Shown here: positions 21,231 through 35,769 of the stretch, in pieces
Position numbering within the stretch: the stretch's first letter is position 1
How the letters are laid out: each line of letters begins with the position of its first letter
Origin: Corallium rubrum
Taxonomy: Eukaryota > Cnidaria > Anthozoa > Scleralcyonacea > Coralliidae
Assembly (NCBI GenBank): GCA_964035015.1
Contig: OZ035998.1
Coordinates: 35,291,628-35,355,627, forward strand
Direction: 5' to 3'
Length of the DNA stretch: 64,000 bases
Position numbers and translations under genes: made by a program
The notes under the pieces: generated by a model
Databases searched by the model: none
The model's input: only the letters and a program-made list of their open reading frames with translations
What the model was told of the DNA's origin: nothing

Positions 21231-21268
21231 AGTAGCCCGAGTTAACGCCTAGCCGGGCGTCTTGTTTA
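21231..21268 (+). mobile_element. Helentron-like 3' terminus, plus orientation
   Basis: GTAGCCCGAGTTAACGCC is followed by a terminal hairpin (CGCC/GGCG) and GTCTTGTT. This is the same organisation as the 3' ends of H1-H4, but on the plus strand and with yet another stem sequence. The 33-bp minisatellite upstream lies in the same sense as in H3. A matching 5' end was not found upstream. Confidence 0.55.
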
Positions 21269-22710
21269 ATTTTGTTTGTTTTTTTTTCGATGAATTTTTG
21301 TACGATGCCTAAAATACTACCAAAATTAGTAGAGTTCTCGTTGGCCCCAAAATAGCGACGCGTCAATAATGCATGGTCCAATTCTTGCTGTGACCACCCC
21401 ACCCCCCAACCTGCATTCCCCCGGGCAGCCCCTGGGGATTTTCATATTTTTTATTACTAAACTGAATATTCCCCAACCCAAGGACAACATTGACAAATAA
21501 TTGCCTGTAGTCAAGTTAACAAATCTTCAAGTAGATTTTAATATTTCAACATTTCAAATATTTCAGCATCCAAACATTCAAATAAAGTGATCAGTCTGAT
21601 TAGCTTTATAAAAGATTGTTCCTTGTCAACCATTCACTGACGAATTGGATGATTTGCCAAACTGCTCTGTGTGCTGGCTAGGCACCAAACCCCTCGCGTG
21701 CAGGACCAGGCGCACGCATTATATTCCCCACACCTACCCCCCCCCCCCCCCCGGACATCCGCGGGACCAGATGATCAACACCAGGGTTCTATTTTAGCGG
21801 GCAATGGGTGCGCTGATCGATGTGCGATGCAAAGGACTGGTAAAGAGCCAATCCTGTCACCATAGCGATGAACGCTAAGCCAACACCGCTGCCAAACGTT
21901 TGCGCATGCGTGAATTAGCTGAGTAAACATTGCAAGAGAAGTGGGAACTAGCGGTGGCGACAACAACCAGACAGTGAAGACTATGTAAGATTCGACTATT
22001 CATTTGTGTTTAAAAAAAAGCACGTTCGTCTACAGTCAAGAGCCATCGCATCTCCCGAAAACACGCTTTCCTTTTGGCTTGCTGTCAAGACCTTCCCCTT
22101 GACGTGAAGCATACAGGAAGTGATCCTTATTGTTTTGTGGAGTTTCAAGACCATGATTCAGCCAAGAATGCTCTGGATTCTATGAATGGTAGACGTGTTT
22201 TTACTTGTCTGTCCTAAATGTCGTCGTATAAATGTTATGTCTGTTTGTTCTTGTTAATTATACATTTTGTGTAATATGATGTCATTATTATCATGTATTA
22301 GGTTATTTTATTTTTATTTTGAGCGATGATTAGGTGTACTATCTAGTATGGGACCTCGTGTCCTTTTGTAGTTGCACCTGCCTCTTGGCAAATTTTTTAA
22401 AATAAAAAAATAAATAAAAAAGGGTAAAGAAAATTGCGAAGGGGTAAATTCAGAATATGTTACAATATTGACAAGGAAGCCATGCAAAAATGACCTACCT
22501 TATCTCTTTGGTTGATGCTTATAATTTTAACTTTTGTGTCGGACTCTCGGACCAGTTCAAATATTTCGGTGTTTTCCCGCTCTTTTTACGAGGACGAGCT
22601 CGGACGTCGCACATGCGCAAAACGTTTGGCAGCGGTGTTCGCTAGCTAAGCCAGGGGAAATCCAAAACAAATATGGTGTGTAAAGCAAATACACTTGATG
22701 TGGAAGTCTC
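21269..22710. other. repeat-bearing non-coding region
   Basis: Holds a C-tract at about 21740-21753, a copy of the AACACCGCTGCCAAAC repeat at 21873-22012 and an inverted fragment of it at about 22620. From 22320 to 22430 AT-rich sequence ends in A-rich runs (AAATAAAAAAATAAATAAAAA), perhaps a retroposon tail. No gene was supported. Confidence 0.4.
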
Positions 22711-22870
22711 TGAGTTGAGTTGAGTTGAGTTGAGTTGAGTTGAGTTGAGTTGAGTTGAGTTGAGTTGAGTTGAGTTGAGTTGAGTTGAGTTGAGTTGAGT
22801 TGAGTTGAGTTGAGTTGAGTTGAGTTGAGTTGAGTTGAGTTGAGTTGAGTTGAGTTGAGTTGAGTTGAGT
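22711..22870. repeat. (TTGAG)n microsatellite
   Basis: About 32 pure pentanucleotide units, giving LNSTQ-type open frames on the minus strand that are not genes. Confidence 0.97.
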
Positions 22871-23354
22871 TTAGAAGAGGACGTGGATAGTGAGGATAAA
22901 ATTGCCGAGCCATACGATATATCAGTGGATTCAGCTACTATATTCTCTGGTGTTACTCCCGTTGAAAAATATGAACCGTAAGAGAAATGACGCAAGAAGT
23001 ATTTGGAAATCTTTGTTTGTGCACGTTGTCATTCGGCCATGTTCGATAGAAAACAACATCTTATCTTGCATTGAATTTTAGCTTGTAGGTAATCTTTCCA
23101 ATTGAATATCAAAATATAATCAACTCGAATAATTTGCATTTTTTCAATGAAACCTAACACGAAGTCATCTTAGCTATCTGATGACAAAATTACAAGTTGT
23201 GGACGAAATTTTATCACATAATGCGCTAAAGTTAATTCAAAAACCCGATAAAGTTAGCGTAACATGGCAAAACTAGAAGTTTTATTTACTTCTCTTGCAG
23301 CAATTGAGAATCTTAAACAGGCACGAGTTAACTCATAAAAATACCTAATGCACG
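22871..23354. other. no gene recognised
   Basis: AT-rich; no repeat partner or long frame noted. Confidence 0.35.
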
Positions 23355-24094
23355 AGTCAATTCCAGACATGACCATCTCTAACACCAACTTCCGAAATAG
23401 TGCTGCTCTTATTTTCAAGATCCGTCGCACAATTTCTACACGTACCCATTTGTTCAATATGTTCAATGTACTTCAAAAGGTCTTGATTTTCCTCCTTTAG
23501 CAAATCAATGTTGATATCACAATCTCTTGCCTCATATTCTTTTTGGTTACGTTTCTCTCTTTCCAAAAGTTCTGAATAAAGTTTGGAGCAGTTCTCCTCC
23601 AGTTCACACATTTCCTCCTTCAAAGTATTTATTGTTACCTCTTTGTTCCTAACTTCATCTACCAATACACTTACACTGGAGTCTGGATACAACTTCAGCT
23701 CTGCAAACCTTCATTCTTCGACGTTTCTGGAGTATTTCCATTCTTTTTCTACCCGATTTACCATGACATTTGTTTTATTAAAGAGATAAATGGAAGTGCT
23801 TGAGTTGCTTGTAAAAGATCGATAAACGGAGTGTTCCACTTTTTTTCAAGTCATAGCATAAGCTTTGTCTGACATAACGTCTTTTGCATAGTTGAGATCC
23901 GAATTACTAGTGGAATATTGTATCTCTGATTTAAATCTGCGCTGCTGTAGGATGCTGATATATTCAGACATGTTTGTATATGCTGTAAGTACCTTGTGCG
24001 TGACGCGCGCTATTTGAATTTTGGTGGCTAAATGTGGCGTAACCACTGTCCAGTATAGTATTGCTGACTCACAAATACGAAGCCATGCAGCCAT
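23355..24094 (-). pseudogene. decayed coiled-coil/CxxC gene fragment
   Basis: The minus-strand frame 23357-23692 encodes a coiled coil (VLVDEVRNKEVTINTLKEEM...LLKEENQDLLKYIEHIEQ) followed by CRNCATDLENKSSTISEVG. Upstream the same frame continues (NRVEKEWKYSRNVEE) but is broken by a TGA at about 23718. Coiled coil plus a C-x2-C knot before a 'xxVGxR' segment recalls a family of uncharacterised cnidarian proteins; this is from memory and weak. A further open frame (23846-24094) may be an older exon. No intact product is expected. Confidence 0.45.
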
Positions 24095-24800
24095 CTGGTC
24101 AGTGCCAAATAACTATTATTTTATGCGCAGATCCGAAACAAAATAACATGAGGCAGAAAGTGTTGAAAATGAGTTTCAATTTGGTGTTTAAAGTGTTGAA
24201 ATACTCCTAATATTCGAGAAGTTATGGCTGTATCATTGTACAGGATATTTGTACTTTTAGCGGCGGATTTGTGAACGTTTTTGTGACCTTAAAAATATTT
24301 CTTGAACAGGGACAACCGAAAATAAGGTAAGCGAAAGAGATATTAATATATCACGAATCCAGACAACTTCCAGTTACAACGTCAAGTTTCGTTGTCGGAC
24401 TTTTCTGTCGTGTTCACTTTTCTCGGCAGTTTCAAAATCGCAGCCGTCAATTTGACATGCATTACTACAGTCACGTCCATATAGGAAAACTGAATTTTAT
24501 AAAATTCGTAGGGATAACTCACAAATCACAAAATACAATAACTACTTAGTGCATAGTATTCTCCAACATTTACTGCATAAAGTTGTGCTTTCGTTTGTTG
24601 CAATTCAAGAGCAGTTTAGGTAATATTTAAAACAATTGTGTATTCCTCATGCAATCTCTTATTGAATTTGATCGGAATTCACTGAGCCGGAAATCAACAC
24701 TAGAAGATTGCGTAATGCCGTGTCGCGTTTTTCTGGTGATGAAGAATTCGTGTTTCATCCCTTTATTATTTTCCTTCACACACGAGCGAGTGTGCCACAG
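24095..24800. other. no gene recognised
   Basis: AT-rich; nothing supported. Confidence 0.35.
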
Positions 24801-24866
24801 TCCCCCGCGCGTCCCCCGCGCGTCCCCCGCGCGTCCCCCGCGCGTCCCCCGCGCGTCCCCCGCGCT
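24801..24866. repeat. 11-bp GC-rich tandem repeat
   Basis: Six units of GTCCCCCGCGC, a sharp GC island in AT-rich DNA. Confidence 0.95.
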
Positions 24867-25121
24867 TTTTTGACATGACGAATTGCCAAGATGGGCTGCC
24901 TGTGGGCCGAACGAATATTTTATATTTGAACGTAATTGAGCCAGCCATCCATGCGACCAGCGCTTAATATCACAGACCGTACAGATCCCAACAGATCCCT
25001 AGTTATCTCCGCTTCAACTGCAAACCATTCAGGAGAAGAAGGTACAGAAGACCGAAAATTTATGTAAAAATATGTTTTTCTAGGGAAACATACTCAAGCA
25101 ATTTTACCTATTGACATGTAC

Positions 25122-25124
<3 letters not shown>

Positions 25125-25168
<44 letters not shown>
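25125..25168. repeat. (TA)n microsatellite
   Basis: About 22 pure TA units. Confidence 0.97.
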
Positions 25169-25170
<2 letters not shown>

Positions 25171-25344
25171 CATACTAAAATATTTCTTGATGAACAGCAG
25201 AATTCAGTATTAATTTCGCTGATTGATACTGTATACTTGTTTTTCGCAACAAAAAAATTAACTTTATTAAGTTGCGGTATTAATTAGTTTAAATTTTTAT
25301 TACATAAACTTATCCATTTCAAATTTTCAGTAGATTTCAAACAT

Positions 25345-25740
25345 CATTTTTCACATGTGAAATATATTTTTACATATGCAATTTTCATTTCATATGTGAA
25401 CTTAATTATTTCATACTTGAAAACCTGTTTCACATATGAAAAAATACACACATATGAAAAATCAATATATGAAATTACTTTTTCATATATGAAATTTTCA
25501 ATTTCATATGTGGAATATATTTTCACATGTGAAATTTTTCATTTCATATGTGAAAATCTGTTTCACTATGAAAAAAGTATACACATATGAAATATCAACA
25601 AATGAAATTACTTTTTCATATATGAAATCTTTAATTTCATGTGAAATATGATTTCACATATGAAAATTTTCATTTCATGTGAAATCTCTCATTTCACATA
25701 TGAAATTTCATTTTCATATGTGAAATGACATATGAAATTT
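25345..25740. repeat. array of TTTCATATGTGAAA-type palindromes
   Basis: About 25 copies of TTTCATATG, CATATGAAA, TTTCACATGTGAAA and variants at irregular 10-25 bp spacing, many of them self-complementary around CATATG or ACATGT. There is no fixed period, unlike an ordinary satellite. Confidence 0.85.
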
Positions 25741-25839
25741 TCGTAAGGAATTCCCATTTTAAAAATACTTCCTCTTAAGCCAGAAATTTGAAAGTTCTAC
25801 CACAAATAGCATTTTACAGTATCTTCTGTTATCATATTT

Positions 25840-26160
25840 ATTCAGTTGACGAGCAACGGTGCGAACATTTTGGACATTTTAAAAAGTTACACACAACACA
25901 GAAACTTAAACTATACATCAAATGAAAGCTTATGAAATGCCTAACAAGACTAACAACATACGTACACGATGTATTTCTACCGTATATAGTTTGGACGTTA
26001 TTAGCCATCTTCTTCCATAAACAAATATGGCGGGATTACTACTAAAAAGCGGTGCCCTGTGGCGTTCAAAATATCGCGTTAAAAATGTCGCGTCAAAAAT
26101 ATACTATTGATTCCTAACGATATAAAGCGGTTTGAAAGTTAGCTGCGCCCGCAAGCTAAC
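25840..26160. repeat. fragment related to the 4.4-5.2 kb insertion
   Basis: ACATTTTGGACATTTTAAAAA and AATGAAAGCTTATG plus ACATACGTACACGATGTATTTC match the family at 4613 and 63480. Beyond 26110 is a small inverted pair, GAAAGTTAGCT / AGCTAACTTTC. Confidence 0.5.
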
Positions 26161-26539
26161 TTTCAGGGCACCGCAATCAAAATTGTGAAACTTGGCCGGG
26201 GAGCCTCGTTTTCATGCAGCGTAACGTAATTATCGAAAAGGTGTATTACTCGTCAAAATGTAGTTGAAACTCGACTCGGAAGTCAGAAAGACGCAAGCAT
26301 CAACAAATAGAAATAAGTAGAAACAAGTTAAGAACATTTATTTCGAATTTATATGGGTCTTGGTATATATAATGCATTTTATAGTGATATTGTTATGGCC
26401 GCGAGAAAAAAGACTAAGACTGACATCCAAGATGACCGCGTAGGGTCTGAAACTGACGTCCAAAAATTCCTCATGTCCGCCATTTTTTGCCTCACTTTTT
26501 CGTCCAGTGATTGACTGGAGTCAGCCTTCCAGGTATATA

Positions 26540-27335
26540 TAGAGTTCACTGGTTGGGTTAGGTTATCTAAACCAATCAGAAGCCTTTTTAGTATAGGTAG
26601 GTGATGACACATTAATTCTTGCTCGCTCCCGGAACAATTTTCGCTGTGGTCGTAACTTCTACCATTCTGATCTGACTAACAACATTAGTGTTATATTTTT
26701 AATTTTTAGGTATTAGGGACATTTAAAAATGTGTCACAATGTTATTTGGCTTTTTTCACCACCCATCCGGGGCAATTTTTAGGAAATACAGTGAAATATA
26801 CTGATAATATTCGAAACTGACTTGACACTCCAATTTTTGATTTATTAACGATTTTTACACAACTACGGTTTGTTTGCTAAATTTTATTGCTCTTCAAAAT
26901 CACAAGTATAGTTAGAACTGATAAATAGTAGTTCATATTAAGCTAATACAAAGTACAAACACATCACAAACAATTGGGATATAGTCACATATATGAGTTG
27001 ACGTTTTATAAACTACACTTACTTAAATGAATAACAATGCTAAAATAAGCAGTTGGATTTGTTGGACAACTGGACCAAAAAGCTTTTTTTAAAAAGTCAC
27101 ACTGACAGAAAATTAACTACCAGTCATAATAGTATAAAACAAATCACGCAAATCTCGAATTTACTAACAACACAAACAATATAACAAATAAGATTGGTAA
27201 TATAACGACTTGTTAAAACATAATAACTTGCCGGCCGATTACTTAATTACGATTATATCATGAAGAGCTGAAGAGTCTTGCATTCCTAATATAAACAAAA
27301 AAAATAGAGTATAAGCATACTGTATTATTATCACG
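26540..27335. repeat. R1 repeat, inverted copy of 2028-3160
   Basis: Reverse-complement match to the right half of R1 from ATACAGTATGCTTACTC to the AACCAATCAGAAG region. It lacks the 285-bp foldback present at 2566-2850. Confidence 0.75.
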
Positions 27336-27395
27336 AATAAGCCGCCCCCAAGGCGTATAGAAGGTTCACGATAGCAGCCGCCATTTTGCAAGCAG

Positions 27396-27475
27396 GGCAA
27401 ACACAATAACTTAATGGTTATACCCATGGAATGTAAAGTAATAACATTTAATTAAAATTATTGTGTTTGCCCGTG
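27396..27475. mobile_element. small TIR element
   Basis: About 80 bp with inverted ends GGGCAAACACAATAA / TTATTGTGTTTGCCC. No target duplication recognised. Confidence 0.5.
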
Positions 27476-28077
27476 TCCACCGCGCTGTTGCATTCTTACC
27501 TCGTACCTTTTGCCCTCTCCCCCGCCTATTTGATCAAACGTAGTCGATAATTGGGGCGAGCCCCCTATTACGTCTACGCTATTCGTACTTACCCTTTTCC
27601 TCGGTTGGATTTTAATACTCACTCATCGGCTGTTCCCCTGGCGTCGCGCTACATGTGTATGTATACTAACTATCCTTGAAATGGACGAATTACTAGAAGC
27701 AAAGACTGCCAAGAAAGCAGCAACGAAATGAACGAAAACGACGGCGAAAGGCTGAGAGCTCCACGCAATTCGTCACCGGTCGAATTTTAATACTCACTCG
27801 TCGGCGCCAGATTCTTCAATTTCACCGACTTTTTACTACCAGCGTAATGCATGCTCACTTACAAAAGTATTGACGAGAAAAGTTGGTCGGCTCTAGACGG
27901 ACAAATATGCGCCTGCTAGCTGAAAGTACAGCGGAGAACCTGCGCGTCATTCACAACAATAACACTCAAGTCTTGTTCTGATTGAAACAACGAACACTGA
28001 ATAGGTTAATTTTACATTTTGAAAATTTGGAAATATATATTATACCTTCCAGTGGACGCGGGGTGCGTTACCAAATC
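27476..28077. other. no gene recognised
   Basis: Less AT-rich than its surroundings. The word AATTTTAATACTCACTC occurs at about 27612 and 27784; no coding signal. Confidence 0.35.
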
Positions 28078-28176
28078 CAGCATAGACGTTCTTCAAATCA
28101 CGTTTGAATCCAACTGCGTTTGAATCGGCCGCGTATCCAGTTGGATTCAAACGTGATTTGAAGAACGTCTATGCTG
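28078..28176. repeat. perfect 39-bp inverted repeat
   Basis: Arms 28078-28116 and 28138-28176 are exact reverse complements around a 21-base spacer. The spacer repeats GCGTTTGAATC from the left arm. No relative was found elsewhere in the window. Confidence 0.9.
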
Positions 28177-28553
28177 TAAGTATATTCTTGACGAAAAGTT
28201 GCTTTGTTAGTTTAGACAGCTATTCTGAATCGTATTTTGACGTATTTATATATTTTACTGTAAAATTTCTTTGGATATATCAACGTCAACGTATTGATTT
28301 AATGAGGTAAGCCTGGTGTGATACCACTTAAATGCAACATTTTAGGAAATATTTCACAACTAAATACTTCATGCTGAATTTACCGAGACGTGTATGTTGA
28401 TCGTTCGCAAAACGTCACATTTTAGAGGATAAAACCTCAAAATATCTTCATATAATTATCAAACAAAAAATAACTCGCCAAGCAGTCCTGGGCTACCTAT
28501 GAAGTGAACATAACAAAGTAGAGTGTTTATTTGAAAGCTAATATTTCCTGTAA

Positions 28554-28784
28554 TGTAGTGTAGTGTAGTGTAGTGCAGTGCAGTGCGGTGCGGTGAGGTG
28601 CGGTGCGGTGCGGTGCGGTGCGGTGCGGTGCGGTGCGGTGCGGTGCGGTGCGGTGCGGTGCGGTGCGGTGCGGTGTAGTGTAGTGTAGTGTAGTGTAGTG
28701 TAGTGTAGTGTAGTGTAGTGTAGTGTAGTGTAGTGTAGTGTAGTGTAGTGTAGTGTAGTGTAGTGTAGTGTAGTGCAGTGTAGC
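28554..28784. repeat. compound pentanucleotide (TAGTG)n(CGGTG)n(TAGTG)n
   Basis: TAGTG units pass through CAGTG to about 20 CGGTG units and back to about 20 TAGTG units. The substitution is confined to a contiguous block. Confidence 0.95.
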
Positions 28785-29221
28785 CTAGAACCTGACGAAA
28801 CTTACAAATAATGCTATATTGAACATGTCCTTTGGAAGTGTAACATATATTTGCCGTCTTGTCCTATCTTCGACTATAAAGATTGCCGAGTGATGCCACC
28901 ATGACTATGGTCACCGCTGTGGTCAGCGGTGGCCACAAAAATGGTGGCCGCTCATTGTGAAACTTTCTATTCATGTTAAGTCATCGTCAAAATGTGATGG
29001 TTATTGGTGGGATCTTTAAATAGTAATGTCAGCAAAAATCAAAATTTTTAATTTAAGGGTAGGTTAAGCATCTTACCCGAAGTTTATTAGCGATATATAA
29101 ACCCGAGGGCGAAGCCTGAAGCTCATGGCCATCTTGTTCGAGTTTTACGGACCCAAAGGGCTTCAAGCCTGAGGGACCGCGTAAAACTCAATGTTTCTCC
29201 GGGCAAAAGTCGACAAGCGTT

Positions 29222-29541
29222 TTGTTATATACCAAAGACATACCAAGTTGATTCGAAACTTGCAAAAGGCAAAAAGTCTTACCAAAACACTTTAACTCTG
29301 TCTTCGTAATTTCAATTCAACTAAACAATACACCAGACTCAACAAGTACAAAGAACAGCTTTAAATTTATCCGCCAGGTTCTCTTCAGACCTTCTTTGAA
29401 GATATGTATAGATATTCTTTCCTTTGGAAAATGGACTATTTCGTACCAAACAAGCTCGGAACAACTCTTGTTTTCAAAATGTTCCGAATTGACCAATAGG
29501 ATTTCATCTTTGGCACACGAAAGTCTTTGGTATATAACAAT
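29222..29541. mobile_element. MITE with TTGTTATATACCAAAGAC termini
   Basis: 18-bp inverted ends (left at about 29222, right ending about 29541) enclose about 320 bp of non-coding DNA. Target duplication not resolved. Confidence 0.6.
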
Positions 29542-29953
29542 TTGTATTATTATACAATACTGATACAATCTCGACTGTGATTGGCTAAAAACCTACAGAC
29601 AATTCTTGATGTCTTCCCAGCTACAAAATATGAAAAATTATCTGTAGCTATGACGTGCTGGCCAGCGGATTGAACAAAACAAACATGGCGTCCGTCCTTA
29701 GGAGTGAATATCAGAAGCGGATTAATCTGGCGGATTTGGCATGTTTTGTTGACGCTAAAACCACAAAGAAAAAACAAGCGAGCTACACATACAGCTGTTA
29801 GAGCTTAAAGCATTTTTTGAAAGAGAAAATTGTATTTGAAAGCGAAAAAAGTTAGCGAACCTCGAACTGAAGACGGTATGAATATTTACTATTTTTACCT
29901 AACTTTGTAAAAAAACTTTCTAAAGGCTTCTGTATTTATAATTGTATAATAAA

Positions 29954-30110
29954 ACAATTATTGAATTCGGTTATCGCATGATATCAAGAATTATCAAGGC
30001 CTCTGTTGGTGTTATCCGCCTCAGCCTTCGACTTCGGCAGATAACACAAACCTCGGCCTTGATAATTCTTGATATCATGCCCAACCTCATTCAATAATTG
30101 TATATTAAAG
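29954..30110. mobile_element. palindromic MITE
   Basis: Arms beginning CAATTATTGAAT and sharing GCATGATATCAAGAATTATC and AAGGCC fold around a GCCTTCGACTTCGGC core. The neighbouring 30105-30240 sequence contains a related foldback (CCGAGTGCGAG ... CGAGCAAACGAGG) of the kind seen at 4996-5160. Confidence 0.65.
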
Positions 30111-30240
30111 ACTTATTAACCGAGTGCGAGCTCTGTACGAGCGACGAAGGAGCGACGTTTGTGCGATAAAACCGAGGGCAAATACTTTCCAGTACAGACC
30201 GAGCAAACGAGGTTAATAAGAAATTTATTATATGGCTATT

Positions 30241-30697
30241 GGTTCATTTTATTTTTAAGCTTTGAGCGTTGTTTTCGCCTTTGGAGTATGCTGTTTACCT
30301 ACCTGTTGACTTTTTCGTATCGCTTCTTGGCCTTCTTATTTACACCAGTTCGGCTTTTATTTGTCGTGTTTTTAGATAAACAGCTTTAAAGGAAACCAGC
30401 AGTGATGATCCAACACATTTTATTGTTCAGAATATTTGAATAAAGATACCTGTTTCTCTTTTATTTGTTTTCAAATCAACTCAGAAATGTTCCCGCCAAA
30501 ACTTACAGGGCCGAGAAAAAAGCGTATTGACCGGTCGGTCAATATCGTAAAATCCCGACCTCTCAGGAACCAATCATCGTTTTGCTTACCGACCGGAAAT
30601 CAAACCATAGATAATGGAAGGGGAACTGGATAGGAAACTTCAAACGAGGTTAAAGAACCGGAAACGTTGTTTGCACAACTTGCTATGGTAATTACAC
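30241..30697. other. no gene recognised
   Basis: AT-rich; GACCGGTCGGTCAATA at about 30529 is a local palindrome. No coding evidence. Confidence 0.35.
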
Positions 30698-30706
30698 ACT
30701 TAAAAG

Positions 30707-31483
30707 CAATCTCGTACCCAGAGCCTGCGATCCTTTTGGTCAGTACCAAGGAACGGAGGCTCTGGGAAACTCCGATGAAACTCGGCACCTGATTGGTTAG
30801 TTCAATCAATCTCGACCCAGCAATAAATAACAGTGAAAATTAAAATTCTGTGCACGTTGTTAACCTGTTTAATTGATTTATCAACGTTCTGTAACACATA
30901 ATTATAAACGACAAACACAATATACAATTGAACACATGAAATAATTCAAAACAGTGAAAATCCCGATAATTTACAAGTTAAAACTATTATTATTGTCGCT
31001 TTGTACACCAAACAACATCTGTCGTCTGATTCGTCTCGTATTTATTCGCAGTTTCGTCTCAGAACTTTAAAAATAACATTAGAGAATGCAAGGTCGATCT
31101 AATTTAGCCAAAATTCCTAACAAAAAGTACAATTCCTTACCTGAGCAGCTGAGCCGAGCCGATCACGGCCGACGCGGACAAATAAAACCTACGGCTCAAA
31201 TCGTCCGGTCAACGATTAGGAGAAAAGCAAAGAATGGCCATTCTTACACGAAATGCTTTGTCGAGAGCCTTGTAAAACATGTTGATTTTATTCATCGGTA
31301 AACAATATTTCCCTGGTCTTCGGCGAACGATCATCAACAGACAGTTACAAATTTATATGAGGAACTGGGAACCAGAGGACTGGGACCAAAGACCCCGATT
31401 TGGGGACTTTTTCATCAGAGTTTCCCAGAGTCTCCGTTCCTTGGTACTGACCAAAAGGATCGCAGGCTCTGGGTACGAGATTG
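30707..31483. mobile_element. MULE-type non-autonomous element
   Basis: 777 bp. Terminal inverted repeats of about 65 bp (CAATCTCGTACCCAGAGCC inward) with few mismatches. A 9-10-bp direct duplication ACTTAAAAG flanks it (30698-30706 and 31484-31492), the size expected for Mutator-like elements. No transposase. It is also the uninterrupted reference for the 3.5-6.2 kb copy. Confidence 0.85.
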
Positions 31484-31492
31484 ACTTAAAAG

Positions 31493-32069
31493 CAGCTAAT
31501 GCACCTACAACCTCGTCCCCAGGGTTTTTCACTCTAGCGAGAGAAAGACCCTGGTAGGAGCTGCTGACGATTTGCTGACGTTGCACCGAGCAAAAAATTT
31601 AATAAGAGGTTGATGAGGTACGAGGTTGATGCACCTATTCCTGAAATTAGACAAAAGTGTAATATCACTTAAGTTCAGCAGTGTCTGATTTTAGCCATGT
31701 GGGACCACCCGTTAGGTGCGTTGCCCGCTTATAAGCGTATAATTACCATATGGCAAGTTGTGCAAACATTGTTTCCGGTTTTCTTATGATCAAACCAGTC
31801 AAATAATAATATTCACTTGCTGAATTATGCAGAAAGGCGAACTATTGTCAACATATAGCCGAGTACGCCTGCTCACGTATTGAATTGATTCGCATAAATA
31901 AATTGATGCCGAAATGCAAAATACAAAATGTAAAATTTATAAATGTAAAAGTTAAAAATATAAAAGTTGAAAATACAAAAGTTAAAAATACAAAACATAA
32001 AAATGCAAAATACAAAATTAAATTTCATGACGTCGCGTCTGGGCTTCCGTACCGTGGTCAACAGGGCAA
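31493..32069. other. no gene recognised
   Basis: Includes AACTTAAAAGC-flanked sequence and an A-rich AAATACAAAA-type tract (31915-32015). Nothing coding. Confidence 0.35.
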
Positions 32070-34649
<2,580 letters not shown>

Positions 34650-34688
34650 AATAACTATAACAATAAATAATGATAATAATAATAATAA

Positions 34689-34740
<52 letters not shown>

Positions 34741-34800
34741 ACTACTATTACATTATTATTATTATTATTATTATTGTTATTGTTATTACTATATAGTAAC

Positions 34801-34840
<40 letters not shown>

Positions 34841-34862
34841 TAATAGTATTATTATTATCATT
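34650..34862. repeat. (AAT)n/(ATT)n palindromic microsatellite
   Basis: AAT units change to ATT units and back around the palindrome TTACTATATAGTAA (about 34787-34800), giving arms of about 60 bp. Confidence 0.85.
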
Positions 34863-34865
34863 ATA

Positions 34866-34982
34866 ATCATAGTAACAGTAACAGTAACAGTAACGGTAAC
34901 GGTAACGGTAACGGTGACGGTGACGGTGACGGTGACGGTGACGGTGACGGTGACGGTGACAGTGACAGTAACAGTAACAGTT
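34866..34982. repeat. compound hexanucleotide GTAACA/GTAACG/GTGACG/GTGACA
   Basis: About 19 units whose two variable bases change in order and then revert, an ordered sequence of point changes along the array. Confidence 0.9.
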
Positions 34983-35335
34983 AACAATAATGACAACAAC
35001 AATAATAATAATAATAATTAGAATAATAATAATTAGAATAATAATAATTAGAATAATAAGTATAGGTTGGTCACCGAACCCGAGGTAACTATACGTCAGT
35101 TATTTACCGAGGCCCGAAGGACCGAGGTAACTAACCTACTTAGTTCAAGATCACCGAGGTTGCCTAAGAAAACTGAGATACTGAGTTCGTTCTCACAGAG
35201 TTTGTCTAAAAACACTTCAGTCGCGATGATAAATCCTTTATCACATTCGTGACCACTGATTAACACTTAGTTTCCCAACCACGCATAAATCAAGTTAATT
35301 GGCCCGGGCTAAATTCAAGTTAATTGCCCCGGGCT

Positions 35336-35337
<2 letters not shown>

Positions 35338-35395
<58 letters not shown>
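35338..35395. repeat. (AT)n microsatellite
   Basis: Pure AT run beside the outer end of the Penelope-like palindrome. A shorter AT run sits at the mirror position (36755-36770). Confidence 0.97.
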
Positions 35396-35399
<4 letters not shown>

Positions 35400-35481
35400 G
35401 CTTCTAGGACAGCGTCGGCCACGGTTGAAATCCAAATATTACCAGGGTTAAGTCACGTTGGCCTGAAAAACAGAGAAAAAT

Positions 35482-35521
35482 CTTCTCGACGTTTCGAGCG
35501 AAGGCCCTTCGTCAGGAGAAA
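35482..35521 (-). ncRNA. hammerhead-like motif, left arm
   Basis: Sense: TTTCTC, then CTGACGA, a small stem, GAAAC, GTC, then GAGAAG. The outer TTTCTC/GAGAAG would be stem I, CTGACGA and GAAA the core, GTC the cleavage triplet. Stem III is all but absent. Penelope-like elements are known to carry minimal hammerheads; activity here is unproven. Confidence 0.45.
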
Positions 35522-35769
35522 TTAGTAAACAACTCACATGTGGTCACGCGTATTTATAGCAGAGCTACAATGGGAATCACGTGAACGCATGTAAGCCAAT
35601 AAAAACAAAGTAAACAAATAATTAATATGTAATTTTAGCCTGTGTGCAGGTGCTGACCCAATTTGTGGGTGAGCTACCTGCAAATAGGCAAAGAAACAGG
35701 TTATAAATCACTATTTACATCATCAGGAAAAGGTTAAGGAAAAGGTGTGGAATATGGTGGTGGAGTGAG

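Noticed and set aside
22557..22995. LNSTQ repeat frames
   Set aside because: Translation of (TTGAG)n.
25345..25740. CRISPR-like array
   Set aside because: Palindromic words are adjacent or irregularly spaced with no unique spacers, and the genome is eukaryotic.
28104..28310. 68-codon frame
   Set aside because: Begins inside the inverted repeat; no coding features.
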